A stretch of DNA of 49,914 bases from Mycobacterium sp. E796 (GTDB lineage Bacteria > Actinomycetota > Actinomycetes > Mycobacteriales > Mycobacteriaceae): NCBI RefSeq assembly GCF_001672815.1, contig NZ_LZKK01000004.1:1-49914 (forward strand), in the 5' to 3' direction. How positions within the stretch are numbered: position 1 is the first letter of the stretch; each line of letters begins with the position of its first letter. Shown one piece after another: positions 25,096-32,734 of this stretch. The notes beneath the pieces are model-generated. The model was given only the letters and a program-made list of their open reading frames with translations. It was not told the origin of the DNA and searched no databases. A program made the position numbers and the translations under genes.

Positions 25096-25417
25096 ACATC
25101 AGTGCAGCTAGCGGGCACAAATGCATCACGGGACACCACGCATGGCCGGGCGTTCGGCCCGTTCATGCGGCCAAGTTCGCGCAGTGGCCGTACGGCGGAA
25201 GATCGCCTGCTCGAGCGGCGATGAATGAAGTCCCATCAGGCCGTGTGGTCACAGGAGTGCGTGGGTAGTTGGCGACTCTCGGATCGCTTGCCACCCGAAT
25301 CGCGACAGTCGAGAACGCGGTCGTGCGGCATCGCCCAACTTTCTGTGCCAAATCGGGGTCGAGCGCTGTCGTTCGCTCACCCGGTGGCCCCAGTCGCGGC
25401 GGCGAGTCCTACGGGCG
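25096..25417. other. Gap between tRNA-Val and integrase remnant
   Basis: No coding sequence is supported here. This would be the left attachment region of the former element. I looked for a second copy of the tRNA-Val 3' end in the window and did not see one. Confidence 0.4.
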
Positions 25418-25702
25418 CTAAAAGCCGCTGAGAGAGTCGAGCGCCGCGGCGATGTTGTCCAGCTCGTCGTCGAACAGGTCGGCGTACGTATGGGCGGTGA
25501 CGGTGATGGAGGCGTGGCCCATCGCTTACTGGAGCAGGCGAAGGGCCGCACCGGCTCGCCGCGCTAACGAGGCGTAGGTGTGTCGCAAGTCGTGGACGCG
25601 TAACTTCTCGCGCCCGATCGCGGTGACCGCGGAACGCCAGCGCACCGAGCGCTTCCAGTTCTCGAGGCCCAGACGTGAACCTTTGGGCGATGCGACCGCG
25701 AT
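25418..25702 (-). pseudogene. Tyrosine recombinase (phage-type integrase) C-terminal remnant
   Basis: One frame on the minus strand reads SPKGSRLGLENWKR, then KLRVHDLRHTYASLARRAGA, then LLQ, a TAA stop, and AMGHASITVTAHTYADLFDD to a final stop at 25418. It keeps the integrase active-site residues: His and Arg of HDLRHT, His of GHAS and the Tyr of TYADL. The internal stop replaces a single codon, expected to be Lys. Upstream the frame meets another stop near 25700 and no N-terminal part is seen. The gene is dead. Confidence 0.88.
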
Positions 25703-25979
25703 GTATTAAGGCAATAGTGCGGCGCCACTGCGAACGCACCCGCGTGCTGCCCGGCATCGACAGTACGACGACGGGCGGTCAAAACATGCTGTGTGCGTGC
25801 GGGTTTGCCTACGCCAGGCGTGCACTGGTGCCGCAGTGGTTGCATGCAGAGTGCCGCCGCAGTAGCGGTGGTTAGATGGGAGTGCAACAGCGGAAGGAGG
25901 CGTCGGTGGCAGTGTTCGCGGTGTGGTGCACATTGCATCCCGTCTCCCTCGGGGACGCCCGTGCCCGCTGCGGTGAGGC
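25703..25979. other. Gap upstream of the TetR gene
   Basis: Nothing recognisable beyond further degraded sequence in the integrase frame. The TetR promoter should lie near its right end, but no clear boxes stand out. Confidence 0.35.
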
Positions 25980-26606
25980 ATGGTGACGCCCAAGCGCGCG
26001 ATCTCCCGCAGCGTCCGGCGGCAGGCCGGCCGTCCTCCACAGGGGCAGTTCGACGCCAGGACCGCACTGCTGCAAGCGGCGACAAAGGAGTTCGCGCAGA
26101 ACGGATATGCGGCAACCAACAATCGCGACATACTCAAGGCGGCTGGCGTCTCGACACCAACGATGTATCACTACTTTGCGAACAAAGCCGACCTCTACAT
26201 CACCGTGGTGCGCGATGGCGTCAGTGAGCTACTGGACCGGATGCGGAAGGCGGGTGCGGACAACTGCGCGACCTTGGCCGAGAACTTCGATGCGGTCCTG
26301 GCTGGCATTAATCAGGTCTACCGAACACAACCGCATCTGGTCGATCTCCTGCTCGACGTAGAGGCTGCCGTGCGTACGCATCCCGAACTGGATTCACTGG
26401 CGACAGTGGCGTCACCACTGATGGACTTCTGGCACTCGCTGGGGGGCCGACGCGTAGGCGACGCCGAAGTGTTAGCGCTTCGTGGGGTGGTCGAGGGATA
26501 CATCCGCTTGGGCAGAGTCTCGCCTGACCTCGCGGACTACGACCGGGCGCAGCAGGTGTTCCGGACAATCGTGCTCGACGGTCTCACTCGGCTTCCTCCG
26601 ACCTGA
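25980..26606 (+). CDS. TetR-family transcriptional regulator
   Basis: This 208-residue repressor has an N-terminal DNA-binding domain with helix-turn-helix at about residues 47-73 (RDILKAAGVSTPTMYHYFAN), preceded by the basic tail GRPPQGQFD. The remaining all-helical part is the ligand and dimer domain, with no recognised ligand motif. A perfect 8+8 palindrome lies in the promoter of the next gene, 317 bases downstream, and is a plausible target. ATG 25980 is used; GTG 25983 is adjacent. Confidence 0.92.
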   Translation: MVTPKRAISRSVRRQAGRPPQGQFDARTALLQAATKEFAQNGYAATNNRDILKAAGVSTPTMYHYFANKADLYITVVRDGVSELLDRMRKAGADNCATLAENFDAVLAGINQVYRTQPHLVDLLLDVEAAVRTHPELDSLATVASPLMDFWHSLGGRRVGDAEVLALRGVVEGYIRLGRVSPDLADYDRAQQVFRTIVLDGLTRLPPT

Positions 26607-26914
26607 TACCCCCGCGCCACGGGCCGCTGTTGCGTGCACCGTTGGTCGTTGTCCACGGTTGTCGTCCGTCGAAGTGCACGGAACATATTGCGCCAGTGTG
26701 GATCATCTCTCGTTGAATAGCTGGTGATGCCCTGTCGGGCGTCGCCAATCCCGCCATGATGCTACGCAGGCAAGTAAGCGGTGGGCTCGCCGGCATTCGG
26801 ATCCTTCCGCGTACCGCAAGCGTGTGCATCGGCGCCTTGCGGATGCGCCCGCGTCTAGTCGGGGCGTCCATGTCTGACGCTGCGCTCATGATCTGCGCAA
26901 CGGCGTGCGACCCC
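26607..26914. other. Intergenic region downstream of the TetR gene
   Basis: No coding sequence with family features. The right end leads into the promoter and operator at 26915-26942. Confidence 0.4.
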
Positions 26915-26942
26915 TTGACAACAATAGATCTTGCGATCTATT
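26915..26942 (+). promoter_or_regulatory. Promoter with embedded palindromic operator
   Basis: A consensus -35 box TTGACA sits at 26915-26920. The perfect palindrome AATAGATC-TTGC-GATCTATT spans 26923-26942 and covers the spacer and the likely -10 region (TCTATT at 26937-26942, 16-base spacing). A repressor bound here would exclude RNA polymerase. The gene at 27024 would be controlled, and the TetR protein encoded at 25980 is the nearest candidate. Confidence 0.65.
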
Positions 26943-27023
26943 TTCGTCGGAAAGTGGGCTCCATAGTCGCGACTGTGCCTAGATCGTTGTCAGAGCCGGG
27001 AGCATCGTGCAAGGAGTTGGAGA

Positions 27024-27851
27024 ATGACGAGCAACACACCGGTGTGGGCCGTTTACGCCTTCGAAATCTTCTGTGTCGCAGCCCTTGTGGTGATCTTCGG
27101 GATGATCAAGCAACGCTACCGGGATGATTCCGCGGCGAGGTGGCATCTCTATGCCGTAGTCGTTGGTTCCCTGTTCAGCTTTATGTGGGAGTGGTACGAG
27201 GACATCGGACCGCTCGAGCTTGGCTATGACCACCGATTCGTCAGTCTGTGGACAATCCACGGAGTGAGTCTGCCGTTGGTGATGCCATTGGCCTACGGCT
27301 GGTATTGGGCAATCCCAATCCTGGTGCTCTTGCCGCTCTCGGGACGGTTGCAGCACCGGTTCGGGCGGTGGCAATACCTAGTGATATTTATCGGTGGAGG
27401 ATTGTTCAATATCCTGGTCGAATACCCCGCGACGACATATGTCCAATTGTGGACCTACTTCTGGGACCAGAATTCCGGCTGGACGCTCGGTGGCATGCCA
27501 ATCACCAACGGCCCGTGTGCGGGCACTGTCACCTTGTTTATGTACGTGGGCTGTCGCTACCTCTGGGATCGCCGTAGCGGTGACATGTTCCGCATGCGCC
27601 CCGACAATTCGATGCACGATCAGTCTGCTGATGCTGAACCGGACGGGAGCCGTGGGGGCACTGCGACGCTGTCTGTCGTCCGCAGTCGGCCAGTGCACCT
27701 GCGCGAGAGGGTGGTGATCGTCGTTGCGTACGCGGCCGTCATTGCCTTGGCATCGGAATTGATGTGGATTATCTGGACTCCGCTATTGGGTGCGGCCATG
27801 GATTCATGGTTTACCGGCGCCCCGGGCGCCTGGATCACCAGCGGCCACTGA
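27024..27851 (+). CDS. Integral membrane protein, AveC-like
   Basis: This 275-residue protein has about seven membrane segments, an acidic aromatic motif FMWEWYEDIGPLELGYDHRF after the second, and TIHGVSLPLVMP after that. A hydrophilic loop at about residues 195-230 precedes the last helix. The WEWYED and YDHRFVS motifs recall the AveC/spirocyclase-like membrane family found in actinomycetes; this assignment is tentative. AAGGAG 8 bases before the ATG is a strong ribosome binding site. The promoter contains a palindromic operator. Confidence 0.7.
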   Translation: MTSNTPVWAVYAFEIFCVAALVVIFGMIKQRYRDDSAARWHLYAVVVGSLFSFMWEWYEDIGPLELGYDHRFVSLWTIHGVSLPLVMPLAYGWYWAIPILVLLPLSGRLQHRFGRWQYLVIFIGGGLFNILVEYPATTYVQLWTYFWDQNSGWTLGGMPITNGPCAGTVTLFMYVGCRYLWDRRSGDMFRMRPDNSMHDQSADAEPDGSRGGTATLSVVRSRPVHLRERVVIVVAYAAVIALASELMWIIWTPLLGAAMDSWFTGAPGAWITSGH

Positions 27852-27917
27852 GGCTCCGCGTGAATCTGGTCATCGGATGCCATACGGCGACACGTCGCGA
27901 CTGTTCGCAGCCTTGGG

Positions 27918-28268
27918 CTATGCGACGGGCTGGCGCGCTGGACCGCGCCGATGCGCTGCTATCTGTGGCGCCAAACTTGTCCAGTAGGGCCGCGCGCTGA
28001 CGAACCCCAGACCCCTGAGCCGCCGAGCTGGGTGTATTTCCAGCTCGGTCATGATCTTCCGTGCTTTGACCTTGCCCGCCTTCGGCAATGCCTCCAGCAG
28101 CGTCGACACCTTCATGGGGCCCGAGAAATCATCCGTTTCCGCATCCTCGAGCACTTGCCTGCGGTCGATATCGCCCCTCTGGAACCGGGCCGTGAGCTGA
28201 CGCCGGCCGGCACGGGTCTTCTCCAAAACCGCGGCGCGCTGCTGAGTAGTCAACTGAGAGAGAGGCAT
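27918..28268 (-). CDS. Integration host factor mIHF paralogue with altered C-terminus
   Basis: This 116-residue protein clearly belongs to the actinobacterial mIHF family. LTTQQRAAVLEKTRAGRRQL, then QVLEDAETDDFSGPMKVSTL, then LLEALPKAGKVKARKIMTEL and RRLRGLG follow mIHF (Rv1388) closely. mIHF is an essential nucleoid protein and phage integration cofactor. This copy is diverged and, after RRLRGLG, departs from the expected C-terminus. The adjacent frame reads ALLDKFG, the normal mIHF ending, so one base has probably been lost near 27985. It lies within the accessory region next to the integrase scar, suggesting an extra, horizontally acquired copy. Confidence 0.85.
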   Translation of the reverse strand: MPLSQLTTQQRAAVLEKTRAGRRQLTARFQRGDIDRRQVLEDAETDDFSGPMKVSTLLEALPKAGKVKARKIMTELEIHPARRLRGLGFVSARPYWTSLAPQIAAHRRGPARQPVA

Positions 28269-28375
28269 GATCGCTCCGAACTCGTGGTCACGTCCACTCG
28301 CTAAACCTGGTCGTGGATTTGACGACCGCATCCGTTCTAATGCGCGGGAACGACGGTCGTACGGGGGAATTCGTC

Positions 28376-28591
28376 ATGAGCGTAGTGACCGGAGTGAATG
28401 AGAAATGCGCGGGGCCGTCCGAAGCAGCGGTCCGGGGGGTAGCCGCGCTATCGGACTTGATGAGCGGGATGGTTGGAAGAGTGCAGCCATTCAGCGCCCA
28501 AGGCCGGACCGATGTGTTGCGGCCGAGGACTTGTGCGTCTGCATCGGCGAACATCGTCATCGCTCGCCGTCAATCGGGTTTAGCTAGATGA
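28376..28591 (+). CDS. Possible small hypothetical protein
   Basis: The ORF has 71 residues starting MSVVTGVNEKCAGPSEAAVR, divergent from the mIHF paralogue, with GGGGGAA about 10 bases before the ATG. No signal peptide or known motif. The C-terminal part is rich in Arg, Ala and Ser. Coding status is uncertain. Confidence 0.25.
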   Translation: MSVVTGVNEKCAGPSEAAVRGVAALSDLMSGMVGRVQPFSAQGRTDVLRPRTCASASANIVIARRQSGLAR

Positions 28592-28684
28592 TCTAGTTGA
28601 CCAAACTGCGGCGAGTCAGCACGATACTCGGCTAGGGCTCACCTCGCCGCACGTCTGGGGGCGCCGACATCTCGGGAGGTTCGT

Positions 28685-29188
28685 ATGCAGACTCGATCGG
28701 TCGCCTGCCGGTGCGCGGGCGCTCTACTGGTCATCGGCGGCACCGTTTTCGCCGACCCTGTGGCACGAGCCGACAACGCCAGGTTCAACAACGGCGTGGT
28801 CGAGGACGTCTATACCCTGCAAAAGCAAGCCGGTTGCCCCACCGACATCGTGATCAATCCGAAATTGCGGCTGGCGGCCCAATGGCATACCGACGACGTG
28901 CTCAACAACCATGCGCTTGACGGCGATGTTGGGTCGGACGGAACTTCGGTGGCCGACCGGGCCCGCAATGCGGGCTACCGTGGCCCGGTCGCCGAAACCG
29001 TCGCGACGAATCCCGCGCTGGCGATGAGCGGCATTGAGTTGATCAACCAGTGGTACTACCGGCCTGACTACCACGCCATCATGACGGACTGTTCCTATAT
29101 CGACATCGGGGTGTGGTCGGAAAGCAGTTTTGATCGAACGGTCGTCGTTGCGGTTTACGGCAAGGGTGATGTCGCGAACCAGGGTTAG
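28685..29188 (+). CDS. Secreted CAP/SCP-domain protein
   Basis: This 167-residue exported protein has a signal peptide ending around PVARA. The mature CAP domain reads LQKQAGCPTDIVINPKLRLA, QWHTDDVLNNHALDGDVGSD, ETVATNP, then QWYYRPDYHAIMTDCSYIDI and GVWSESSFDRTVVVAVYG. Two Cys (QAGC, TDCS) likely pair. CAP proteins bind lipids or glycans outside the cell; mycobacteria have several of unknown role. A GGGAGG ribosome binding site lies 4 bases before the ATG. Confidence 0.88.
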   Translation: MQTRSVACRCAGALLVIGGTVFADPVARADNARFNNGVVEDVYTLQKQAGCPTDIVINPKLRLAAQWHTDDVLNNHALDGDVGSDGTSVADRARNAGYRGPVAETVATNPALAMSGIELINQWYYRPDYHAIMTDCSYIDIGVWSESSFDRTVVVAVYGKGDVANQG

Positions 29189-29701
29189 ACGGGCACAACT
29201 GGTCCCCGCGAGGCGTCGCTTTCGCGCGTCAGACCGGCGCCAAGATGAGCTGGCCATGCAACTCAGACCACCCCTGTGATACAAGTCGAGGTGAACCAAA
29301 GCCTCTCACCGGCCTGAGTGTTGCACAGGCAGTTGTGCGCTCGTCTGCATAGTCAGTCAAACGCGAAATCTCGCCATCGACTGCCGGTGACAACCGGTAT
29401 CACTCGCCGAAGTACTTTTCGAGTCGGGCTAGCGCCGCCGCGTCATAATCGTTGTCTTCGTGGGTGTTTGGATTTCCATCTGGCCGCCGATGCTGCAGAT
29501 GTCGAGAGCGAGACCAGCCGGGGGCGATCACACGTCTTCAACGTCGGCCGGCCGGAGGCAACAGCCTTGCCGGTGTCACTTCGAGGGCGCTTGGGTGTCG
29601 AGGCTTGGGAGCGCTCTATTGCGTCGACCCGTGTTCGGCGGGCCGGGCTCATCTGCGGCGGCGATGGCGAGCCCGTTGTTGGCGCGACTGCAGCTTCGCC
29701 G
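29189..29701. other. 513-base stretch with no supported gene
   Basis: ORFs here are short and rich in Arg, Ser and Gly, without signal peptides or motifs. I see no tRNA, terminator with a strong stem, or insertion sequence end. It could be decayed sequence. Confidence 0.4.
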
Positions 29702-29944
29702 CTAGCGAGGTGGTTGGGTCAGGCTGGGCGGTGAGGGGACGGCGGTAGCGCCGTCAAGGCCTTGGGGATCTTGCGTCAGATCGACGTCGTGGTCGAGATT
29801 GGGGAAGGCTGGGAGCAGCCGGCAGAATGGGCTGGCGGGAGGACATGAATCGTTGCCGGGATCGGCGGCGACAGGAGCGGCAAGACTGATGCAGGTTGCC
29901 GCAACACTTATCGCGACGATCGCCCTGAAGATCAAACCGTGCAT
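29702..29944 (-). CDS. Small secreted protein with Cys pair
   Basis: This 80-residue exported protein has a signal peptide (LIFRAIVAISVAATCISLAA, cleaved after APVAA). The mature part starts DPGNDSCPPASPFCRLLPAF, then PNLDHDVDLTQDPQ, then a Pro/Ser-rich end. The C-x6-C pattern followed by PxxDxDxDLT occurs in a family of small mycobacterial exported proteins, some of them labelled fibronectin-binding; that label is not verified here. It stands alone in a gene-poor region upstream of the mce operon. Confidence 0.72.
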   Translation of the reverse strand: MHGLIFRAIVAISVAATCISLAAPVAADPGNDSCPPASPFCRLLPAFPNLDHDVDLTQDPQGLDGATAVPSPPSLTQPPR

Positions 29945-30438
29945 GGTTTTTCAACTTTCGGTCAGACCAGCTTTGCGCAGTATCGCACTGGCTGCGCGAC
30001 TACCGGAACCCTTTGGAGGTCAATCGAAGCGAACTCACAGCGTAACTAGGTCGGGCCAGCGGAGGTAGGGGGCACGGAGGCTAGCTTTCGTTGGCGCGCT
30101 TCGTGGCAGCAGCCTGCCTCGGCCGAACGATGAGTCGGCGTCTGGTGTCGGCGCTCCGCACACCTGGAACTATCACCTCCGTCAAAAACTGTGAGCCGAA
30201 ATGTCAAGTTGAGTTGATCCGTCTGGTCATCGCCAGACATCTAACTAAGTGCATATAGTGGTCCGACTGCGGTGCGATGGCGGTGGTGCCGCTTGAGGGT
30301 CGCATTGAGGGGACGTGTGGCACGGGAAGTCCGGCGGGCTGGTGTGAGGCCTGAGTCCGAGGATGAGTTAGCCACCGAGTTTGACGGCAGAAGCGAGTCG
30401 ATTTGTTACAGGGAACAACGACCGAAGGCGCGCGCAGT
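29945..30438. other. Region upstream of the mce-associated lipoprotein
   Basis: No gene is supported. This stretch should hold the promoter of the DUF305 lipoprotein and mce operon. AT-rich segments occur near 30190-30260 (for example around gtgcatatagtgg), but no clear -35/-10 pair or palindrome stands out. Confidence 0.4.
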
Positions 30439-31089
30439 GTGCGAACAGTGGCCGGGCGTTGTCGCGATTTCCGCGGCGTTGCACGTCGCAGCGTTTCGGC
30501 GTGTGCAGTGATCGTGAGCGTGACCCTGACTGCTTGTTCGTGCAGCGGATCGGTGGCGGCTACGCACGTCGGGTCTTCTGCCGGTGAGGCTCCGGTTTCC
30601 AACGCCCAGCCAGCCACCCACACCGCTGCCGATGACGCGTTCGTCAGCGCGGTGACCGCTCAGCACCGGCAAGGCATGAAGTTGTCGAGTTTGGTGCCGC
30701 AACGCTCGACTAGTCCGGCGATCACATCGTTTGCCGGGAACAGCGCGGCCGCTATGCAGTCCGAACTCACGGTGGCGCAGGCACTTTTGGTGCAGTGGAC
30801 GCAGAATACCGACAGTTCGACGGCCGGCAGCGTGGATCGGCCTGAGGCCCAAGGCGTGGCCGATGCGGCCACCATGGACAGGCTGGCCGGATCCCGCGGC
30901 AGCGCGTTCGACCAGTTGTGGCTCGACATCGCTCTCGCCCTGCACGCCGGTGCGCTCGATACCGCTGTCCGCGAGACCGCCGCCGGACAAAACGCGGACG
31001 CGATCACTCTCGCGCGGCAGTTGGTGCCTGCGGAGAAGACTGCGATCGCTCAGCTTAACCAGATCAGAGATGCAGCAAGCGATGGTTAA
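30439..31089 (+). CDS. DUF305-family lipoprotein preceding the mce operon
   Basis: About 216 residues. The signal (RSVSACAVIVSVTLTACSC) ends in lipobox LTAC. The mature protein has a DUF305 pattern: DDAFVSAVTAQHRQGMKLSS, then a helix with MQSELTVAQ, and a second repeat-like half (LDIALALHAGALDTAVRETA). The usual HxxxM metal-like residues are partly kept (AQHRQGMKL). DUF305 proteins are four-helix, ferritin-like in fold; some are tied to metals. It ends 20 bases before yrbEA, so it is probably co-transcribed with the Mce transporter. GTG 30439 is chosen; the exact start is uncertain. Confidence 0.78.
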   Translation: MRTVAGRCRDFRGVARRSVSACAVIVSVTLTACSCSGSVAATHVGSSAGEAPVSNAQPATHTAADDAFVSAVTAQHRQGMKLSSLVPQRSTSPAITSFAGNSAAAMQSELTVAQALLVQWTQNTDSSTAGSVDRPEAQGVADAATMDRLAGSRGSAFDQLWLDIALALHAGALDTAVRETAAGQNADAITLARQLVPAEKTAIAQLNQIRDAASDG

Positions 31090-31109
31090 CAGAGTGGTGC
31101 AGAAGGGCG

Positions 31110-31886
31110 GTGGGCCCCGTGGTGGCCACGTCGGCCTTCGCTAAGCCGGTCCGCGAGGTCGGCGGCTTCTTCGCGCTTTCGCTGGATACGCTGGTGGCGC
31201 TGTTTACCAAGCGCTTTTCGTTGCGAGAGTTCATCGAACAGTCCTGGTTTGTCGCAAGGGTGTCGCTGTTTCCGGCCATCACGCTGACCATCCCGTTCAA
31301 TGCCCTGGTGGTCTTCATCCTGAACGTATTGCTGTTGGACATCGGGGCCGCTGACGCTTCGGGTACGGGAGCGGCGCTCGGTGTCATTACGCAGACCGGG
31401 CCTTTGACCACGGTGCTGGTGGTCGGTGGTGCCGCAGCGACGGCGATGACCGCGGATCTGGGTGCACGGACTATCCGCGAGGAGATTGATGCCATGAAGG
31501 TCATGGGCATCGATCCCGTGCAGCGGTTGCTGCTGCCTCGGGTGGTGGCGCTGACTGTCAACGCACTGTTGCTGAATGGAGTGGTGTGTTTCGTTGGCCT
31601 CGCCGCCACTTACGCGTTTGCCGTGTTCGTCAACAATGTCAACCCGGGGAGCTTCGCGGCGAGCTTGACCTTCCTGGTTGGCCTACCCGATGTCTCGATC
31701 AGTTTCATCAAGGCGACGTTCTTTGGGATGGCTGCCGGTCTGATCGCCTGTTATAAGGGGCTGACTGTCGGTGGCGGCCCGCAAGGTGTCGGCAACGCGG
31801 TCAATGAAACCGTGGTCTATACCTTTTTGGCGTTGATCGTCATCAACACTTTGCTGACGACTATTGGTACGACGGTGACATCGTGA
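31110..31886 (+). CDS. YrbE/MlaE-type permease A of the Mce transporter
   Basis: This 258-residue permease is of the MlaE family, with five to six helices. The cytoplasmic coupling helix carries the family motif EEIDAMKVMGIDP (after GARTIR), which contacts the Mce ATPase MceG/Mkl. The C-terminal CYKGLTVGGGPQGVGNAV is also typical. YrbEA and YrbEB form the inner-membrane channel through which the Mce proteins deliver lipids. No ATPase gene is in the operon, as usual in mycobacteria, where MceG is encoded elsewhere. GTG start; 4-base overlap with yrbEB. Confidence 0.93.
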   Translation: MGPVVATSAFAKPVREVGGFFALSLDTLVALFTKRFSLREFIEQSWFVARVSLFPAITLTIPFNALVVFILNVLLLDIGAADASGTGAALGVITQTGPLTTVLVVGGAAATAMTADLGARTIREEIDAMKVMGIDPVQRLLLPRVVALTVNALLLNGVVCFVGLAATYAFAVFVNNVNPGSFAASLTFLVGLPDVSISFIKATFFGMAAGLIACYKGLTVGGGPQGVGNAVNETVVYTFLALIVINTLLTTIGTTVTS

Positions 31887-32734
31887 GTGCGCCTGCAGTG
31901 CAACGACTCCCACGGATAAGCCGGAATCTGGGCAGGTTCGGTGACGGCTGGAATCGGCTGGGTGAACAAACCGCTTTCTACGTCAAAACGGTTGCTGAGA
32001 CCGGCGAAGCCGTCATGCGGTACCCGCTGGAGGTGCTGCGCCTGATCGCGCAGATGAGCCTCGGTGTTGGCGCCTTGGCCCTGATGGGCGGGGCGGTCGC
32101 GGTGGTCGCGTTCATCATGACCAACGCCGGCATCGTGGTCGGGACGGTGGGCTACAGCCAGCTCAACGGGGTCGGCGTCGAGGCTCTGGTGGGCTTTTTC
32201 GCCGCCTACATCAATCCCCGGTTGGTCGCCCCGCTGATCACCTCGATCGGCTTGGCCGCCACTGTGGGCGCGGGTGCGACTGCGCAGATTGGGGCCATGC
32301 GCATCAGCGAAGAGATCGACGCGCTGGAGGTGATGGGCATCCGTTCGATCGCCTATCTCGTGTCGACGCGTGTGGTGGCGGGGGTGATCGTCGTCATTCC
32401 CCTGTTCTGTTTGTCGTCGATTTTGACCAACGTCACGACGCGGCTGGTAGTCCGGTACGCCTACGGCCAGTCCGTCGGCGTCTACGACCACTACTTCCAC
32501 ACCTATCTGCAACCCACCGACATGATTTGGGCCTTCGTGCAGGTCATGCTCCAGGGCGCGGTGATCATGATGGTGTGCACCTATTACGGGTTTCATGCCA
32601 GCGGCGGGCCCGCCGGTGTGGGTGAGGCAACCGGTCGGGCGGTGCGCACGGCGCTAGTGGTGGCCACTCTCGTCACGTTGGTCGCCGGACTGGTCTTGTA
32701 CGGCCGTTCGGGCAACTTCAATCTTTCGGGTTGA
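31883..32734 (+). CDS. YrbE/MlaE-type permease B of the Mce transporter
   Basis: This 283-residue second permease half has the EEIDALEVMGIRS coupling motif and the closing GFHASGGPAGVGEATGRAV stretch. It has an N-terminal amphipathic extension before the first helix, as in YrbEB proteins. It is coupled to both neighbours: GTG overlaps the yrbEA stop by 4 bases and its TGA shares one base with the mceA ATG. Confidence 0.93.
   Translation: MSAPAVQRLPRISRNLGRFGDGWNRLGEQTAFYVKTVAETGEAVMRYPLEVLRLIAQMSLGVGALALMGGAVAVVAFIMTNAGIVVGTVGYSQLNGVGVEALVGFFAAYINPRLVAPLITSIGLAATVGAGATAQIGAMRISEEIDALEVMGIRSIAYLVSTRVVAGVIVVIPLFCLSSILTNVTTRLVVRYAYGQSVGVYDHYFHTYLQPTDMIWAFVQVMLQGAVIMMVCTYYGFHASGGPAGVGEATGRAVRTALVVATLVTLVAGLVLYGRSGNFNLSG

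Noticed and set aside
29318..29734. Overlapping ORFs between the CAP gene and the small secreted protein
   Set aside because: Low-complexity Arg/Ser/Gly translations in all frames, with no ribosome binding sites or signal peptides.
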